A DNA stretch of 35,253 bases from Fastidiosipila sp964627125 (lineage in GTDB: Bacteria > Bacillota > Clostridia > Saccharofermentanales > Fastidiosipilaceae), in NCBI GenBank assembly GCA_964627125.1, contig CAZVJQ010000018.1, positions 1 through 35,253 on the forward strand. The letters run 5' to 3'. Under the pieces are notes generated by a model. It was not told the DNA's origin. It made no database searches and was given only the letters and a program-made list of their open reading frames with translations. How positions within the stretch are numbered: the stretch's first letter is position 1; every line of letters begins with the position of its first letter. A program made the translations under genes and the position numbers. Below are positions 1 to 7,950 of the stretch, piece after piece.

Positions 1-1
1 A

Positions 2-268
2 AGAAGTAATGCAGAAAAATTACAACAAACAACAACAGATATTGCTAGAGCTTCTGAAGAAACTGTTATTGAGGTAGATACCTTGAAAGAAGTTAACCAA
101 CGTCTAATAGATACCTTAAATGAGACATTGCAAATTCAAGAAGAGGGTAGACAAAAACGTCAAGAAGCTGAAGTTGAGTTAGCAAATATCGAGCAAGAAT
201 TAGGACAAGCGCTTTACAATTTAGCAAGAGGAAGCCAGGCTCCTGCTGCTCCTAGCGAAGAACAATAA
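2..268 (+). CDS. Toxic anion resistance (TelA-like) protein, C-terminal fragment
   Basis: The reading frame is open from base 2, so the gene begins outside the window and only about 88 C-terminal residues are seen. The visible part is hydrophilic and helical, rich in Glu, Gln and Ala, with the stretch ETVIEVDTLKEVNQRLIDTL followed by a charged coiled-coil segment and a short Ala/Pro tail. This resembles the conserved C-terminal end of TelA/KlaA-family proteins, which are cytosolic helical proteins linked to tellurite and cell-envelope stress resistance; their molecular role is poorly defined. The ATG at base 83 is an internal Met-less artefact of truncation rather than a likely start, since the similarity continues upstream of it. 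The family call is from memory of the motif and cannot be tested over the missing N-terminal part. Confidence 0.7.
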   Translation, partial: RSNAEKLQQTTTDIARASEETVIEVDTLKEVNQRLIDTLNETLQIQEEGRQKRQEAEVELANIEQELGQALYNLARGSQAPAAPSEEQ

Positions 269-342
269 GAGAAAAAACTAAGCTAGAAATTAAGTTAGAA
301 AAAAGAAATGTTAAATTCTTTTAACAAAAGTGCGTTTGGTAC

Positions 343-370
343 TAGACTTAATTTTCTACATAAGTATAAT
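343..370 (+). promoter_or_regulatory. Sigma-A promoter of the FMN-riboswitch/ribU unit
   Basis: A perfect TATAAT lies at 365-370, with TAGACT (4 of 6 matches to TTGACA) at 343-348 and a 16-base spacer. Transcription would start near base 377, just before the riboswitch aptamer, which fits a riboswitch-controlled transcript. Confidence 0.6.
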
Positions 371-390
371 GTAAGTATCAATTAAATAAC

Positions 391-513
391 TGTCTTCGGG
401 GCGGGGCGCAAATCCCCACCGGCGGTAATGTGATTTAGTCACAGTAGCCCGCGAGCGTAAGTTGATCTAGTGAGATTCTAGAGCCGACGGTATAGTCCGG
501 ATAGGAGAAGACC
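391..513 (+). promoter_or_regulatory. FMN riboswitch (RFN element)
   Basis: The conserved RFN core is readable: GGGGCGGGGCGCAAATCCCC followed by ACCGGCGGTAAT, then AGCCCGCGAGC, and near the 3' end GCCGACGGTATAGTCCGGAT and GGAGAAGAC. The closing helix P1 pairs GTCTTC (392-397) with GAAGAC (507-512). FMN riboswitches repress riboflavin synthesis or transport genes when FMN is abundant. A rho-independent terminator lies directly downstream and ribU follows, so control by premature termination is the likely mode. Confidence 0.97.
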
Positions 514-545
514 ACAAATGCTTTAATTATGAGTATTACCTTTAG

Positions 546-573
546 CCCCCGAATTAATTTTCGGGGTTTTTTT
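546..573 (+). terminator. Riboswitch-controlled terminator before ribU
   Basis: CCCCGAA (547-553) pairs with TTCGGGG (560-566) around a six-base loop, followed by seven Ts (567-573). It lies between the FMN aptamer and ribU, so it is the expected expression platform that stops transcription when FMN is bound. Confidence 0.92.
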
Positions 574-639
574 GTGGCTATCTTGATGACAGAGCAAAAA
601 AATACGAGCTCGTAAGAGCTATCTGCGGGAGGTAAGGAA

Positions 640-1233
640 ATGCAGAATTCACATTTGGAAACTCGTTTGGAAAGAACTAGAAAAACGAGAGTAGTAGTTT
701 TTGATGCGGTCATGGCGGCTTTGGGTGTAGTCTTAATGTTGACTATTAGATTCCCATTAATTCCATTACCAGGTGCAAGTCACTTATTATATGACTTCGG
801 TGATATTCCAGCTATGCTAGGTGGTATTATCGCAGGGCCAATCCACGGTATGTTGATTTTAGGAATTATTAGTTTATTGCAATTAATGACTCCAAATTCA
901 AATGGATTTATTGGCTTCATTATGCACTTTTTGGCTAGTGGTGCTCTAGTTATGCTACCAGCGCTATTTTGGAAGTGGAAGCAAACTAAAAAATCATTAA
1001 GCATTGGTTTAATTTTAGGTGCTATAGGAATTGTTTTAATCATGATTCCATTGAACTTGATCATTACTCCAGGTTTCTTCGGTGTTCCACTAGAGGCGGT
1101 CTTAGAGATGATTGTTCCAATTCTTCTACCATTTAACTTGCTTAAAGGTTTATTGAGTGGTGCAGTTACATACTTTATTTTCAGTTCATTGGTTAAAGCA
1201 ACTGACAGAAAAATTATTAATTACTTTGATTAA
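640..1233 (+). CDS. ribU: Riboflavin ECF transporter substrate-binding component RibU
   Basis: This 197-residue, strongly hydrophobic protein has about five or six membrane segments and fits the size of ECF S-components. The motif FGDIPAMLGGIIAGPIHG (about residues 51-68) is characteristic of RibU-type S-components, which bind riboflavin in the membrane and pass it inward through the shared EcfA/A'/T energy module; no ecfAAT genes are in this window. The start at 640 has a good ribosome binding site (GGGAGGT, 627-633). The gene is the only one behind the FMN riboswitch, which strongly supports riboflavin as the substrate. It is closed by a terminator at 1279-1308, so it forms a single-gene unit. 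Confidence 0.93.
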   Translation: MQNSHLETRLERTRKTRVVVFDAVMAALGVVLMLTIRFPLIPLPGASHLLYDFGDIPAMLGGIIAGPIHGMLILGIISLLQLMTPNSNGFIGFIMHFLASGALVMLPALFWKWKQTKKSLSIGLILGAIGIVLIMIPLNLIITPGFFGVPLEAVLEMIVPILLPFNLLKGLLSGAVTYFIFSSLVKATDRKIINYFD

Positions 1234-1278
1234 TGTATGACTTTGGCAGAAGTCGAGTAACAATTTAAAAAATTTCCT

Positions 1279-1308
1279 GAGCTCTCCTTGATGGGGAGCT
1301 CTATTTTT
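1279..1308 (+). terminator. Rho-independent terminator after ribU
   Basis: A nine-pair stem with one G-T wobble, GAGCTCTCC (1279-1287) with GGGGAGCTC (1293-1301), is followed by TATTTTT. It ends the ribU transcript. Confidence 0.88.
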
Positions 1309-1328
1309 CCCCAACTTATCTCGTAAAT

Positions 1329-1337
1329 TGCTATAAT
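1329..1337 (+). promoter_or_regulatory. Extended -10 promoter for the CobB-like gene
   Basis: TGC immediately precedes a perfect TATAAT (1332-1337). No good -35 box is seen, which is common for extended -10 promoters. It lies 31 bases before the next start codon. Confidence 0.45.
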
Positions 1338-1368
1338 TGAACTGTTAAACTAATCAGGGAGGGGTTAT

Positions 1369-2865
1369 ATGGCTAAAAAAGACTTACCTTACTATGTACG
1401 TGAGCTTAAAATAGCGGAGGATGAGAACATAGATTCTCCAGATACTTATGCAGATGTACCCAGAATTATGTTGGCTAGTATCAATTGCGAAGATGAAGTA
1501 ATGAAGCTAGCAATGGGATTTTTGGCGATTTTATCTAATCAGAATTTAAGCGCTATTCCTTTCAATATTGGACCTGAATATGAGGGTCTAGATTTCCTAA
1601 GAGCTGCTAGCCAAAACCCTGTATATACATTAGATAGTTATTATCAAACAGAAGATGAGCTTGCTTACTTATTAACTCACTACACTGAAGGGCATGATTT
1701 AGGTTTACTTGTTGCATCAAATGATTATTACAATACATATACTCCATACACTTCTGCATGGTCAAATAACAGAGAAGTTCCTGAGGGCTCACCTGCAGAC
1801 TTAGCTATTAAAACCAATACACCTGTAGTTTTTGTATTGGATTTAGAAAATAGCTCATTTTCCTCATTAGCTAAATTAGAAGGATTATTGTCATTTAGAG
1901 ATGATACTCAAATATCTGGATTAATTCTTATCAATATTGATAGAAGTGAAATAGATGACATCACCATGATGATAGAAAATGAATTTAATATGCCAGTTTT
2001 TGGTGCTATTCCAAAAGATTATCAAGTTAAACAATCACTTAGTTTATATAGTGAAATACCAGAAGTTGCCCAAGATAATTGGAATAAAACAATGGATAAT
2101 GTTATTTCACTTATTCAAGAAAATATTGACTTAATGCGTATTTTGAAATTAGCTAGACGTGCACATGAGTTAGAGAATGACTTCCCAGAGAGTTTATTTA
2201 AAGCTCAAAAATTAATCGGATTTAGAGATGAAGGTTTTAGAATTGCTGTAGCTAGGGATGAAGCATTCAATGACTACTACCAAGAGAATATTGATTTATT
2301 AGTAGATTTAGGAGCTCAGATTCAATATTTCAGCCCGTTGAGAGATCCTATTCTTCCTGCAGGAACTGCTGGTGTTTATTTAGGCTCTGGCAATTTATTA
2401 AATCATCTGGCTGAGATTTCTAAGAATGAATCTTTAAGAAAACAGATTAATAAACTCGCCATGCAGGGCATGCCTATTCTAGCGGAGGGTAGTGGTGCAG
2501 TTTACTTAGCTAGGGAATTTGAGACAAAAGGTGGTAATTTGTGGCCATTAGTTGGAGTATTACCAACTACTGTTAGTGAACGTGAGCAGGTAAACAACTA
2601 CTATGCCAAGTTCACTTCAAGGAGAGATGACCTGTTGCTACCACGTAACCAAAACTTGAAAGTTCTTATGAGTAATAAATTTAACTTTAGTCCTAATGGT
2701 GCATCTTATAGGAGTTTGACTCGTGGTATGGGTCACACTATGGAAGGTTTTTCAACAAAAACTATTTGGGCTAGCCAGGCAAGAATGCACTTTTATGCTA
2801 ACCCGGTTTCTGTTGCTAGATTTGTTTTAGCATGCTTGGGAATTGACCCGGATCAGCGTAGGTAG
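1369..2865 (+). CDS. Degenerate CobB/CbiA-like (cobyrinate a,c-diamide synthase fold) protein
   Basis: This is a 498-residue protein whose layout matches cobyrinic acid a,c-diamide synthases: an N-terminal ATPase-like half and a C-terminal class I glutaminase-like half. The family segment RIAVARDEAFNDYYQENIDL is clear near residue 288, followed by YFSPLRD. Two key elements are missing. The N-terminal GxGKT phosphate-binding loop is absent (the equivalent stretch reads RIMLASINCEDEVMKL). The nucleophile motif AECGG reads AEGSG, with Gly at residue 374 in place of Cys. The C-terminal MHF retains His474. The protein is therefore probably not an amidotransferase, although the open frame is full length and the ribosome binding site (GGGAGGGG) is strong, so it seems to be a maintained gene and not a decaying one. 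No other cobamide genes are nearby. The true role is unknown. Confidence 0.75.
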   Translation: MAKKDLPYYVRELKIAEDENIDSPDTYADVPRIMLASINCEDEVMKLAMGFLAILSNQNLSAIPFNIGPEYEGLDFLRAASQNPVYTLDSYYQTEDELAYLLTHYTEGHDLGLLVASNDYYNTYTPYTSAWSNNREVPEGSPADLAIKTNTPVVFVLDLENSSFSSLAKLEGLLSFRDDTQISGLILINIDRSEIDDITMMIENEFNMPVFGAIPKDYQVKQSLSLYSEIPEVAQDNWNKTMDNVISLIQENIDLMRILKLARRAHELENDFPESLFKAQKLIGFRDEGFRIAVARDEAFNDYYQENIDLLVDLGAQIQYFSPLRDPILPAGTAGVYLGSGNLLNHLAEISKNESLRKQINKLAMQGMPILAEGSGAVYLAREFETKGGNLWPLVGVLPTTVSEREQVNNYYAKFTSRRDDLLLPRNQNLKVLMSNKFNFSPNGASYRSLTRGMGHTMEGFSTKTIWASQARMHFYANPVSVARFVLACLGIDPDQRR

Positions 2866-2969
2866 AAGCTGTTGTTTGCTTTGGCAAAAGTAGGAAAATT
2901 AGCTGATTTTTATAAAATGAACTATAGATTAATAATTGCACAACAAACGTTAAACCTTGGAAAAATATA

Positions 2970-2997
2970 TTTACACGATTTTAGCGTGTGATATAAT
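2970..2997 (+). promoter_or_regulatory. Sigma-A promoter for the YtxH/DUF948 pair
   Basis: TTTACA (2970-2975) and a perfect TATAAT (2992-2997) are separated by 16 bases. The box directly abuts an in-frame ATG at 2998, which argues that translation starts at the later ATG (3031). Confidence 0.75.
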
Positions 2998-3030
2998 ATG
3001 TACACTGAATTAAATGAGGAGGTTACAACG

Positions 3031-3441
3031 ATGTTATCAGAATTATTAGGTGTATTTAATGGTGAAAATCGTCGTCAACATGATAGACATGTTGCATTAG
3101 GGGTCGTCGCAGGTACCGTAACAGGTTTAGCACTCGGCGCAATTACAGGTATTTTGTTAGCACCACAATCTGGTGAAGATACAAGAAAAGATATTGCTAA
3201 GGCATCAGAAAAAGGTATTAATAAAGCTAAAGATTTAGCACAACAAGCAGGTGAGAAAGTTAATGAAGTAAGCAAGAATGTTGCTTCAAAAGTTTCTGAC
3301 ACATATAATGAATTTAAGGACACAGTTGAAGATGCGAAGGATCAACGTAAAGTTGAACGTATTGCAAGAAGAAATCAACGCTTAGATTCAGATTCTACTC
3401 CTATTGCAGGTGGAGAAACAACAGTAGTTATTGAAGACTGA
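3031..3441 (+). CDS. YtxH domain-containing membrane-anchored protein
   Basis: This 136-residue protein has a Gly/Ala-rich hydrophobic segment at about residues 21-44 followed by LLAPQSGEDTRKDI, the hallmark of YtxH-domain proteins, and then a long charged helical tail (about 50-110) with several lysines. YtxH proteins are small general-stress or envelope proteins of unknown molecular function in Bacillota. I chose the start at 3031, not the upstream ATG at 2998, because GAGGAGG (3016-3022) sits eight bases before 3031 and because 2998 directly follows the promoter -10 box. The following DUF948-like gene is 22 bases downstream, in the usual YtxH/YtxG pairing. Confidence 0.88.
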   Translation: MLSELLGVFNGENRRQHDRHVALGVVAGTVTGLALGAITGILLAPQSGEDTRKDIAKASEKGINKAKDLAQQAGEKVNEVSKNVASKVSDTYNEFKDTVEDAKDQRKVERIARRNQRLDSDSTPIAGGETTVVIED

Positions 3442-3463
3442 TTGCATATAGTTAGGGGTTTAG

Positions 3464-3961
3464 ATGACAAGTTTAAATAGTATTGTGAGCTTAAATACAG
3501 TTCAATTAGACTTACAAGCTTTAGGATTAGGTTTGCTAGTTCTAGCAGCGATTGTATTGTTAGTTGTACTTACAGTTCTTATTATTAGAGTTTTAGGTAC
3601 TGTTAAGAAGGTTAATGATTTAATTGACGAGATTAGCCAACCAGTAGAAGAAATGAGTAGAGAGCTTCCTGCTATTGCTATACATGTTAGAGATATCTTA
3701 GGCAATGTTGTCGATATTACTGACGAACTTGCAGTAGCAAGTCCAGAACTACTTGAAGCTGTGATACTAGCATTGACATCCGTTAATGCATCACTGAGCT
3801 CATTGAGTGGAACTGTTGTAGATGTTAGTGAAGGTTTACATGGATTAGTAAATAGATTTACACCTGGTCCAAGTTCACCAACAGCGAGCACTCTATCAAA
3901 TGTAGGAACTATGCTAGCTTCATTCTTAAGTAATAAGAAGCGTCGCAAGCGTAGAAGATAA
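3464..3961 (+). CDS. DUF948-like single-pass membrane protein
   Basis: This 165-residue protein has one strong membrane helix at about residues 20-43 (GLGLLVLAAIVLLVVLTVLI), a helical region with regularly spaced hydrophobic residues, and a very basic C-terminus (KKRRKRRR). The pattern matches DUF948/YtxG-type proteins, which commonly pair with YtxH. It is co-transcribed with the YtxH gene from the promoter at 2970-2997 and ends just before a terminator. Function is unknown; an envelope or stress role is only inferred from family context. Confidence 0.7.
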   Translation: MTSLNSIVSLNTVQLDLQALGLGLLVLAAIVLLVVLTVLIIRVLGTVKKVNDLIDEISQPVEEMSRELPAIAIHVRDILGNVVDITDELAVASPELLEAVILALTSVNASLSSLSGTVVDVSEGLHGLVNRFTPGPSSPTASTLSNVGTMLASFLSNKKRRKRRR

Positions 3962-3980
3962 ATAATATTCTAAAAATAAT

Positions 3981-4018
3981 AAAGAGTAAGTTCAAAAATC
4001 TGAGCTTACTCTTTTTTT
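3981..4018. terminator. Convergent bidirectional terminator
   Basis: A 14-pair stem with one wobble, AAAGAGTAAGTTCA (3981-3994) and TGAGCTTACTCTTT (4001-4014), is followed by Ts on the plus strand. On the minus strand the stem is followed by an AT-rich tract, so it may also end the oxidoreductase gene that converges on it. Confidence 0.85.
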
Positions 4019-4050
4019 ATGTCTTGATTGTTGTCGCTGAACTGGCCAAG

Positions 4051-5187
4051 TTAGTCGAAGAAGCCAGTCATATCTTCTAAAGTAAACTCAGATGGGATAG
4101 GTAATACAACGGTTATTCCATTCTCTAGTGCGGATTTATAGATTGCTAATACATATTCAACAGATAATGAACCGTCTAAACCTGAAGCTCTAGGTGGTCT
4201 ATTTTCTTTGATTGAGCTAGCTAGGTCCTTATAGATACCAGTGTGTGGATTAGTGAATTCATTTATAGATTTCCCGATGCCACTTCTAAACATTGAACCT
4301 AGAAGTTGACGTATATATTTTCCTGCAATGTTTTTACCTTCTCGATTAATGATTTCTATGAATGGTTTTTTCTTCTTTAAGCCAAGTTTGATCTCACCTT
4401 TTTCAGTTGAAATATAGAAAGATGCTAGCTGGTATTTTTCAGGAGTATTAGTTGTTCCTTCCACTCTACATATGAAACCTTCTTGCATGGTGAAAATTGC
4501 TGTACCGTAATCTTCTGCTTCCATTTTGTGGGCAAGTTGTTTGATGTTTCCTTGAACTGATATAGGACGAGAACTTAATAGCCAAGCCATTAGATCTAGT
4601 GCATGAACAGTTTGGTTCATCATGACACCGCCATCCTCAGCCCAGGTTCCTCGCCATGCAGCTTGGTCATAATATGCTTGATCGTGGCCCCAATGTACGG
4701 TTACATCCGCGCTTAAAATTCGACCCCATTTGCCATCAGCTATTTCTTTTTGAATCATATCTACTAATGGGAAGAATCTATAAATGTGGCCAACTGCGAT
4801 TTTTAAATCTCTAGTTTCTGCCATATGTAGAAGTTCTTCAGCTTCCCTTAGATTTAGGGTAAGTGGTTTTTCTACAAGTAAATGTGAATTGTGCTCTAAG
4901 GCAACTTGGGAAATTTCAAAGTGACTACCGGAAGGAGTACAAATAGCTACAACATCTGGTCTAACTCCAGATGCATACATTGCATCCAAAGAGTCAAAGA
5001 AGTTTGCACTGGTTAATTCCAAGTCATAGTCATCGTTAAGTTCGAAGCAATTTTCTCTTATATTGTTAACGAGAGCTATGATAGAGAAGGTATCTCCAAG
5101 ATGCTTAACAGCCTTAGCATGTTTTTTAGCAACTCTACCTATTCCAACTATGGCTAGTGTTAATGGTTTACTGTTTGAAGTCTGCAT
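4051..5187 (-). CDS. Gfo/Idh/MocA-family NAD(P)-dependent oxidoreductase
   Basis: This 378-residue protein begins with a Rossmann dinucleotide-binding motif (AIVGIGRVAKKHAKA, residues 12-26). It then shows VAICTPSGSH (about 80-89) and the family catalytic EKP motif (residues 106-108). The C-terminal alpha/beta domain carries GGVMMNQTVHALD, the usual metal-free active-site segment with Asn and His. Family members oxidise or reduce sugars, inositols and related compounds; the sequence does not tell which substrate. It has a ribosome binding site (TGAGGAAA) before the start, stands alone, and diverges from the hexokinase gene across about 130 bases, so the two might share regulation. A role in sugar catabolism is plausible from context only. 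Confidence 0.88.
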   Translation of the reverse strand: MQTSNSKPLTLAIVGIGRVAKKHAKAVKHLGDTFSIIALVNNIRENCFELNDDYDLELTSANFFDSLDAMYASGVRPDVVAICTPSGSHFEISQVALEHNSHLLVEKPLTLNLREAEELLHMAETRDLKIAVGHIYRFFPLVDMIQKEIADGKWGRILSADVTVHWGHDQAYYDQAAWRGTWAEDGGVMMNQTVHALDLMAWLLSSRPISVQGNIKQLAHKMEAEDYGTAIFTMQEGFICRVEGTTNTPEKYQLASFYISTEKGEIKLGLKKKKPFIEIINREGKNIAGKYIRQLLGSMFRSGIGKSINEFTNPHTGIYKDLASSIKENRPPRASGLDGSLSVEYVLAIYKSALENGITVVLPIPSEFTLEDMTGFFD

Positions 5188-5315
5188 AATTTTTTCCTCA
5201 GATAAGTCATTTCTAGTTTATAATCATATATAATGTCTAATAATTTGATTTTAAATTAAACATGTGAAATCATTTTACTATAAAGTTAAGAATAGTGACT
5301 AAACAGGAGGCCGTA

Positions 5316-6629
5316 ATGGGTAAAGCAGAAGTAAGAGAATTTCTTGAATCAAAAGGTTCAATAGCACAAGATTGGGATATGGATCTTGAGTTGGAGAGGA
5401 TGCTTAAGAGCATGAATGATGGATTGGCTGGTGCTACTCCACCTGAAGCTATGTTAATGATTCCTACTTATCTCACTTTAAGCGAGGATGCTCAAGAGAA
5501 TGAGCCAGTTATTGTATTGGATGCAGGTGGTACAAACTTTAGAGTTGGTTTAGCTAATTTCATTCAAAACAATGTTATTGATTTAAGTAAATTTAATAAG
5601 GTTCCAATGCCAGGTTCAGATGGTGAAATTTCAAAAGATGAATTCTATACATTCTTGGCTGATCAAATTGAACCATTATTAGAGTTCAGTAATAAAATAG
5701 GATTTTGTTTCTCATATCCAGCAGAAGTGCTTCCAAATAAAGATGCAAAAATCTTAGGATTTACTAAAGAAGTTAGAATTCCTGAAGCTGCAGGTACAGT
5801 TATTGGTGAAGAGATTAAATCAATATTAGCAGCTCGTGGTCATGTTACAGATGATTTAAAATTTGTTGTTTTAAATGACACTGTTGCAGCTCTACTTGGT
5901 GGTGTTACTAGAGGTAAGGATAAGCGTTTCTCAGGATATGCTTCAATTGTTCTAGGAACAGGAATTAACTCAGCATTCTTATCTAATAACTCAGAGATTA
6001 CTAAACTTGAAGGTAAGATTGATCCACTAGCTAAGATGATTATCAACATGGAGAGTGGTAACTACAATGTTTCACATCAAAATATATTTGACCAACTAAT
6101 TGATGAAGCTTCAACAGATGTAGGCGCTCAAACATTTGAGAAAATGATTTCAGGTAGATATTTAGGTTTACAAGCTCATGCAACTCTAGAAGCTGCTTGT
6201 GAAGAAACAGATATATTTACTGATTTCTTTAAAGAGAATTTTGCAAGTATTGATCAAGTTAAGAGTTCAGATATGACTGTTTTCTTTAACCAACCTTACG
6301 GTACTGGAATATTAAGTCAATGCTGTGCAAATGAATTAGATAGAGAAAATCTATACCTAATCTTAGACAATATCTTAGAAAGAGCAGCTAAGCTTGTAAC
6401 AGTGTTAATTACAGCAATGCATATTAATATGGATGCAGGTAAGAATCCTGTTAAGCCTTTAGCTATTACAGTTGAAGGAACAACTTTCTTCAAGATGGAT
6501 TTATTTAGAGAAAAATTAAAGAGTCATATCAAGACATTTACTAACGAAAAACATGGATACTACAATGTTTTCTTAATGGTTGAGAATGCTAATATTGTTG
6601 GCTCTGCTTTGGCCGCATTAATGAACTAA
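5316..6629 (+). CDS. Hexokinase, eukaryotic-type family
   Basis: This 437-residue protein would phosphorylate glucose or related hexoses at O6 with ATP. It carries the phosphate-binding segment LDAGGTNFRVGL (about residues 68-79), the sugar-binding loop with LNDTVAALLGG (catalytic Asp188), and SIVLGTGINSAF, which corresponds to the adenosine-region motif of yeast and animal hexokinases. FEKMISGRYLG is likewise typical of that family (Pfam Hexokinase_1/2), and not of the shorter bacterial ROK or Glk glucokinases. I place the start at ATG 5316, with AGGAGG at 5305-5310; the in-frame GTG at 5295 precedes this binding site and is unlikely. It heads a run of plus-strand genes. It could serve sugars delivered by the downstream uptake locus. 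Confidence 0.85.
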   Translation: MGKAEVREFLESKGSIAQDWDMDLELERMLKSMNDGLAGATPPEAMLMIPTYLTLSEDAQENEPVIVLDAGGTNFRVGLANFIQNNVIDLSKFNKVPMPGSDGEISKDEFYTFLADQIEPLLEFSNKIGFCFSYPAEVLPNKDAKILGFTKEVRIPEAAGTVIGEEIKSILAARGHVTDDLKFVVLNDTVAALLGGVTRGKDKRFSGYASIVLGTGINSAFLSNNSEITKLEGKIDPLAKMIINMESGNYNVSHQNIFDQLIDEASTDVGAQTFEKMISGRYLGLQAHATLEAACEETDIFTDFFKENFASIDQVKSSDMTVFFNQPYGTGILSQCCANELDRENLYLILDNILERAAKLVTVLITAMHINMDAGKNPVKPLAITVEGTTFFKMDLFREKLKSHIKTFTNEKHGYYNVFLMVENANIVGSALAALMN

Positions 6630-6660
6630 TACTTAATAGTATTTAGGATGAAAGGGTTTA

Positions 6661-6936
6661 ATGCTTTTAGAAGGTAAAACTTTTGTAGGAAATAGAACTA
6701 CTAGAGTAGTGAATGTTGAACGTAATGAACCTGAATTAACATTTTCTAAGCAATTAGAGAATTGTCTATTGGATATTTGCCGTGCTCTGGATGTGTCACC
6801 ACCATTGTGGATGGATAAGAATACTAAGGAGTTTGCAAGATTTCACAAGACGGTTTTTACTGAGGATCAATTTATTGAAGATGTGAAGTTTAATAGATTT
6901 CAAATTACTTGGTTAGATGACGGTAGGAATAAGTAG
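6661..6936 (+). CDS. Small conserved-looking cytosolic protein, unknown
   Basis: The 91-residue product has no signal peptide or membrane segment. It contains PPLWMDKNTKEFARFHKT and ends with FNRFQITWLDDGRNK; the mix of Trp, Phe, Asp and Lys suggests a compact folded domain. A ribosome binding site-like AAAGGG lies about seven bases before ATG 6661. It lies 31 bases after the hexokinase stop and its own stop is seven bases before the S4-protein start, so it is probably in the same operon. I recall similar small uncharacterised proteins in Clostridia but cannot name a family or a function. Confidence 0.65.
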   Translation: MLLEGKTFVGNRTTRVVNVERNEPELTFSKQLENCLLDICRALDVSPPLWMDKNTKEFARFHKTVFTEDQFIEDVKFNRFQITWLDDGRNK

Positions 6937-6943
6937 GAGTTTT

Positions 6944-7258
6944 ATGAGAATTGATAAGTTTCTAAAAGTAAGTAGAATTGTTAAGCGCAGAACAGTTGCA
7001 ACTGAACTTTGTAATAATGGGAGAGTAACTCTCAATGGGAGAACTGCAAAACCTGCATCTACAGTTAAAACAGGAGATATTATTGTAGTTTCATACAACC
7101 AAGGTGATGTGAAACTTAAGGTTAAGGAAGTTTTAGAGTTTGTTAAGAAGGAAGAGACTTCTAGAATGTATGAATTACAAACTTCAGAGAGCTTGAACTA
7201 CGATGAGGTCTTAAAAGAGACTGAAGCTAAATTAAGAGAAGAACTAGATAATGAGTAA
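6944..7258 (+). CDS. S4-domain RNA-binding protein, RqcP/HslR-like
   Basis: This 104-residue protein starts with the S4 fold signature MRIDKFLKVSRIVKRRTVA, continues with NGRVTLNGRTAKPASTVKTG, and ends with a short acidic/basic tail. It matches the small single-S4 proteins called HslR or RqcP (YabO in Bacillus), which bind tRNA-blocked 50S subunits and act with RqcH in rescue of stalled large subunits. The start at 6944 has TAGGAG at 6934-6939; the longer in-frame start at 6917 overlaps the previous gene and lacks a binding site. The divIC-like gene overlaps its end by eight bases, and an S4 gene next to divIC is the conserved order in Bacillota. Confidence 0.88.
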   Translation: MRIDKFLKVSRIVKRRTVATELCNNGRVTLNGRTAKPASTVKTGDIIVVSYNQGDVKLKVKEVLEFVKKEETSRMYELQTSESLNYDEVLKETEAKLREELDNE

Positions 7259-7595
7259 GAAAAGAATCAGTAAAACTAAATCCACTACTAACAAGAGTTC
7301 TCAAATGTCACTAGAAAGTTTGACTAATAGAACTTCTTGGATGCTAGTGCTTGTTTTAGTTGCGCTACTATTCATTATTACAGCATTTCTAATTAGACAG
7401 CAAAATTCAGTTAGAGCAGGTTTGTTGGAAGAGCAGGCAGTTTTACAACGAGCGTTAGATGAACAGGAGAGTTTGTCGACTGAGATTGATCAGATTGAAG
7501 CTAACGAAAATGAAGCTGAAGCGATTGAGATAGTAGCACGTGAAGAGCTAGGCATGATTAAGGAAGATGAGATTATCTTCATTAATCAAGAGTAG
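7251..7595 (+). CDS. divIC: DivIC/FtsB-family septum formation initiator
   Basis: This 114-residue protein has a basic cytosolic N-terminus (about 1-29), one membrane helix at residues 30-48, an extracellular coiled coil (about 50-90, heptad-like EEQAVLQRALDEQESL), and the terminal motif AREELGMIKEDEIIFI, the DivIC/FtsB family signature. Such proteins form a complex with FtsL and DivIB that activates septal peptidoglycan synthesis. Its start overlaps the S4-protein stop by eight bases, indicating translational coupling. The terminator at 7652-7705 ends the operon. Confidence 0.88.
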   Translation: MSKKRISKTKSTTNKSSQMSLESLTNRTSWMLVLVLVALLFIITAFLIRQQNSVRAGLLEEQAVLQRALDEQESLSTEIDQIEANENEAEAIEIVAREELGMIKEDEIIFINQE

Positions 7596-7651
7596 TATTT
7601 ATAGGTACTTCAATACATATCTCAATAGATTAAATAGAATAGGATTATTTA

Positions 7652-7705
7652 AATACCAAGATTAGAACACAGTTTTTACTGAAGATTCGGTCTTGGTATT
7701 TTTTA
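7652..7705 (+). terminator. Terminator ending the hexokinase-divIC operon
   Basis: AATACCAAGA (7652-7661) pairs perfectly with TCTTGGTATT (7691-7700) and is followed by Ts. The loop is long (29 bases) and may hold a small inner stem. Confidence 0.8.
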
Positions 7706-7950
7706 TGAGTATACAGTGCGCAACAATTTTTCAGGCTAAAAGGTTGCATTCATAGTTTATTTACATTTGTTTATTTTGAACATTATATTTTAATTTATGA
7801 TTGTGAAGTAAATCTGAAAAATACGTAAACACCATTGCTATCGATATTTGCATGATTTCCTCTGAAATGCATGGCCTGCTACCTATTGGACTACTTGAGA
7901 TTTTGTTGTTAAATTGTATATGCCAATTTTAACTTTATGACAATGTTCTA

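Noticed and set aside
2998..3030. Longer N-terminus for the YtxH protein from ATG 2998
   Set aside because: The ATG directly follows the -10 box, so it would be at or before the transcript start, while 3031 has a strong binding site.
7854..7931. Possible 26-codon peptide upstream of the glycan locus
   Set aside because: No ribosome binding site, no conserved features and a position before the predicted promoter.
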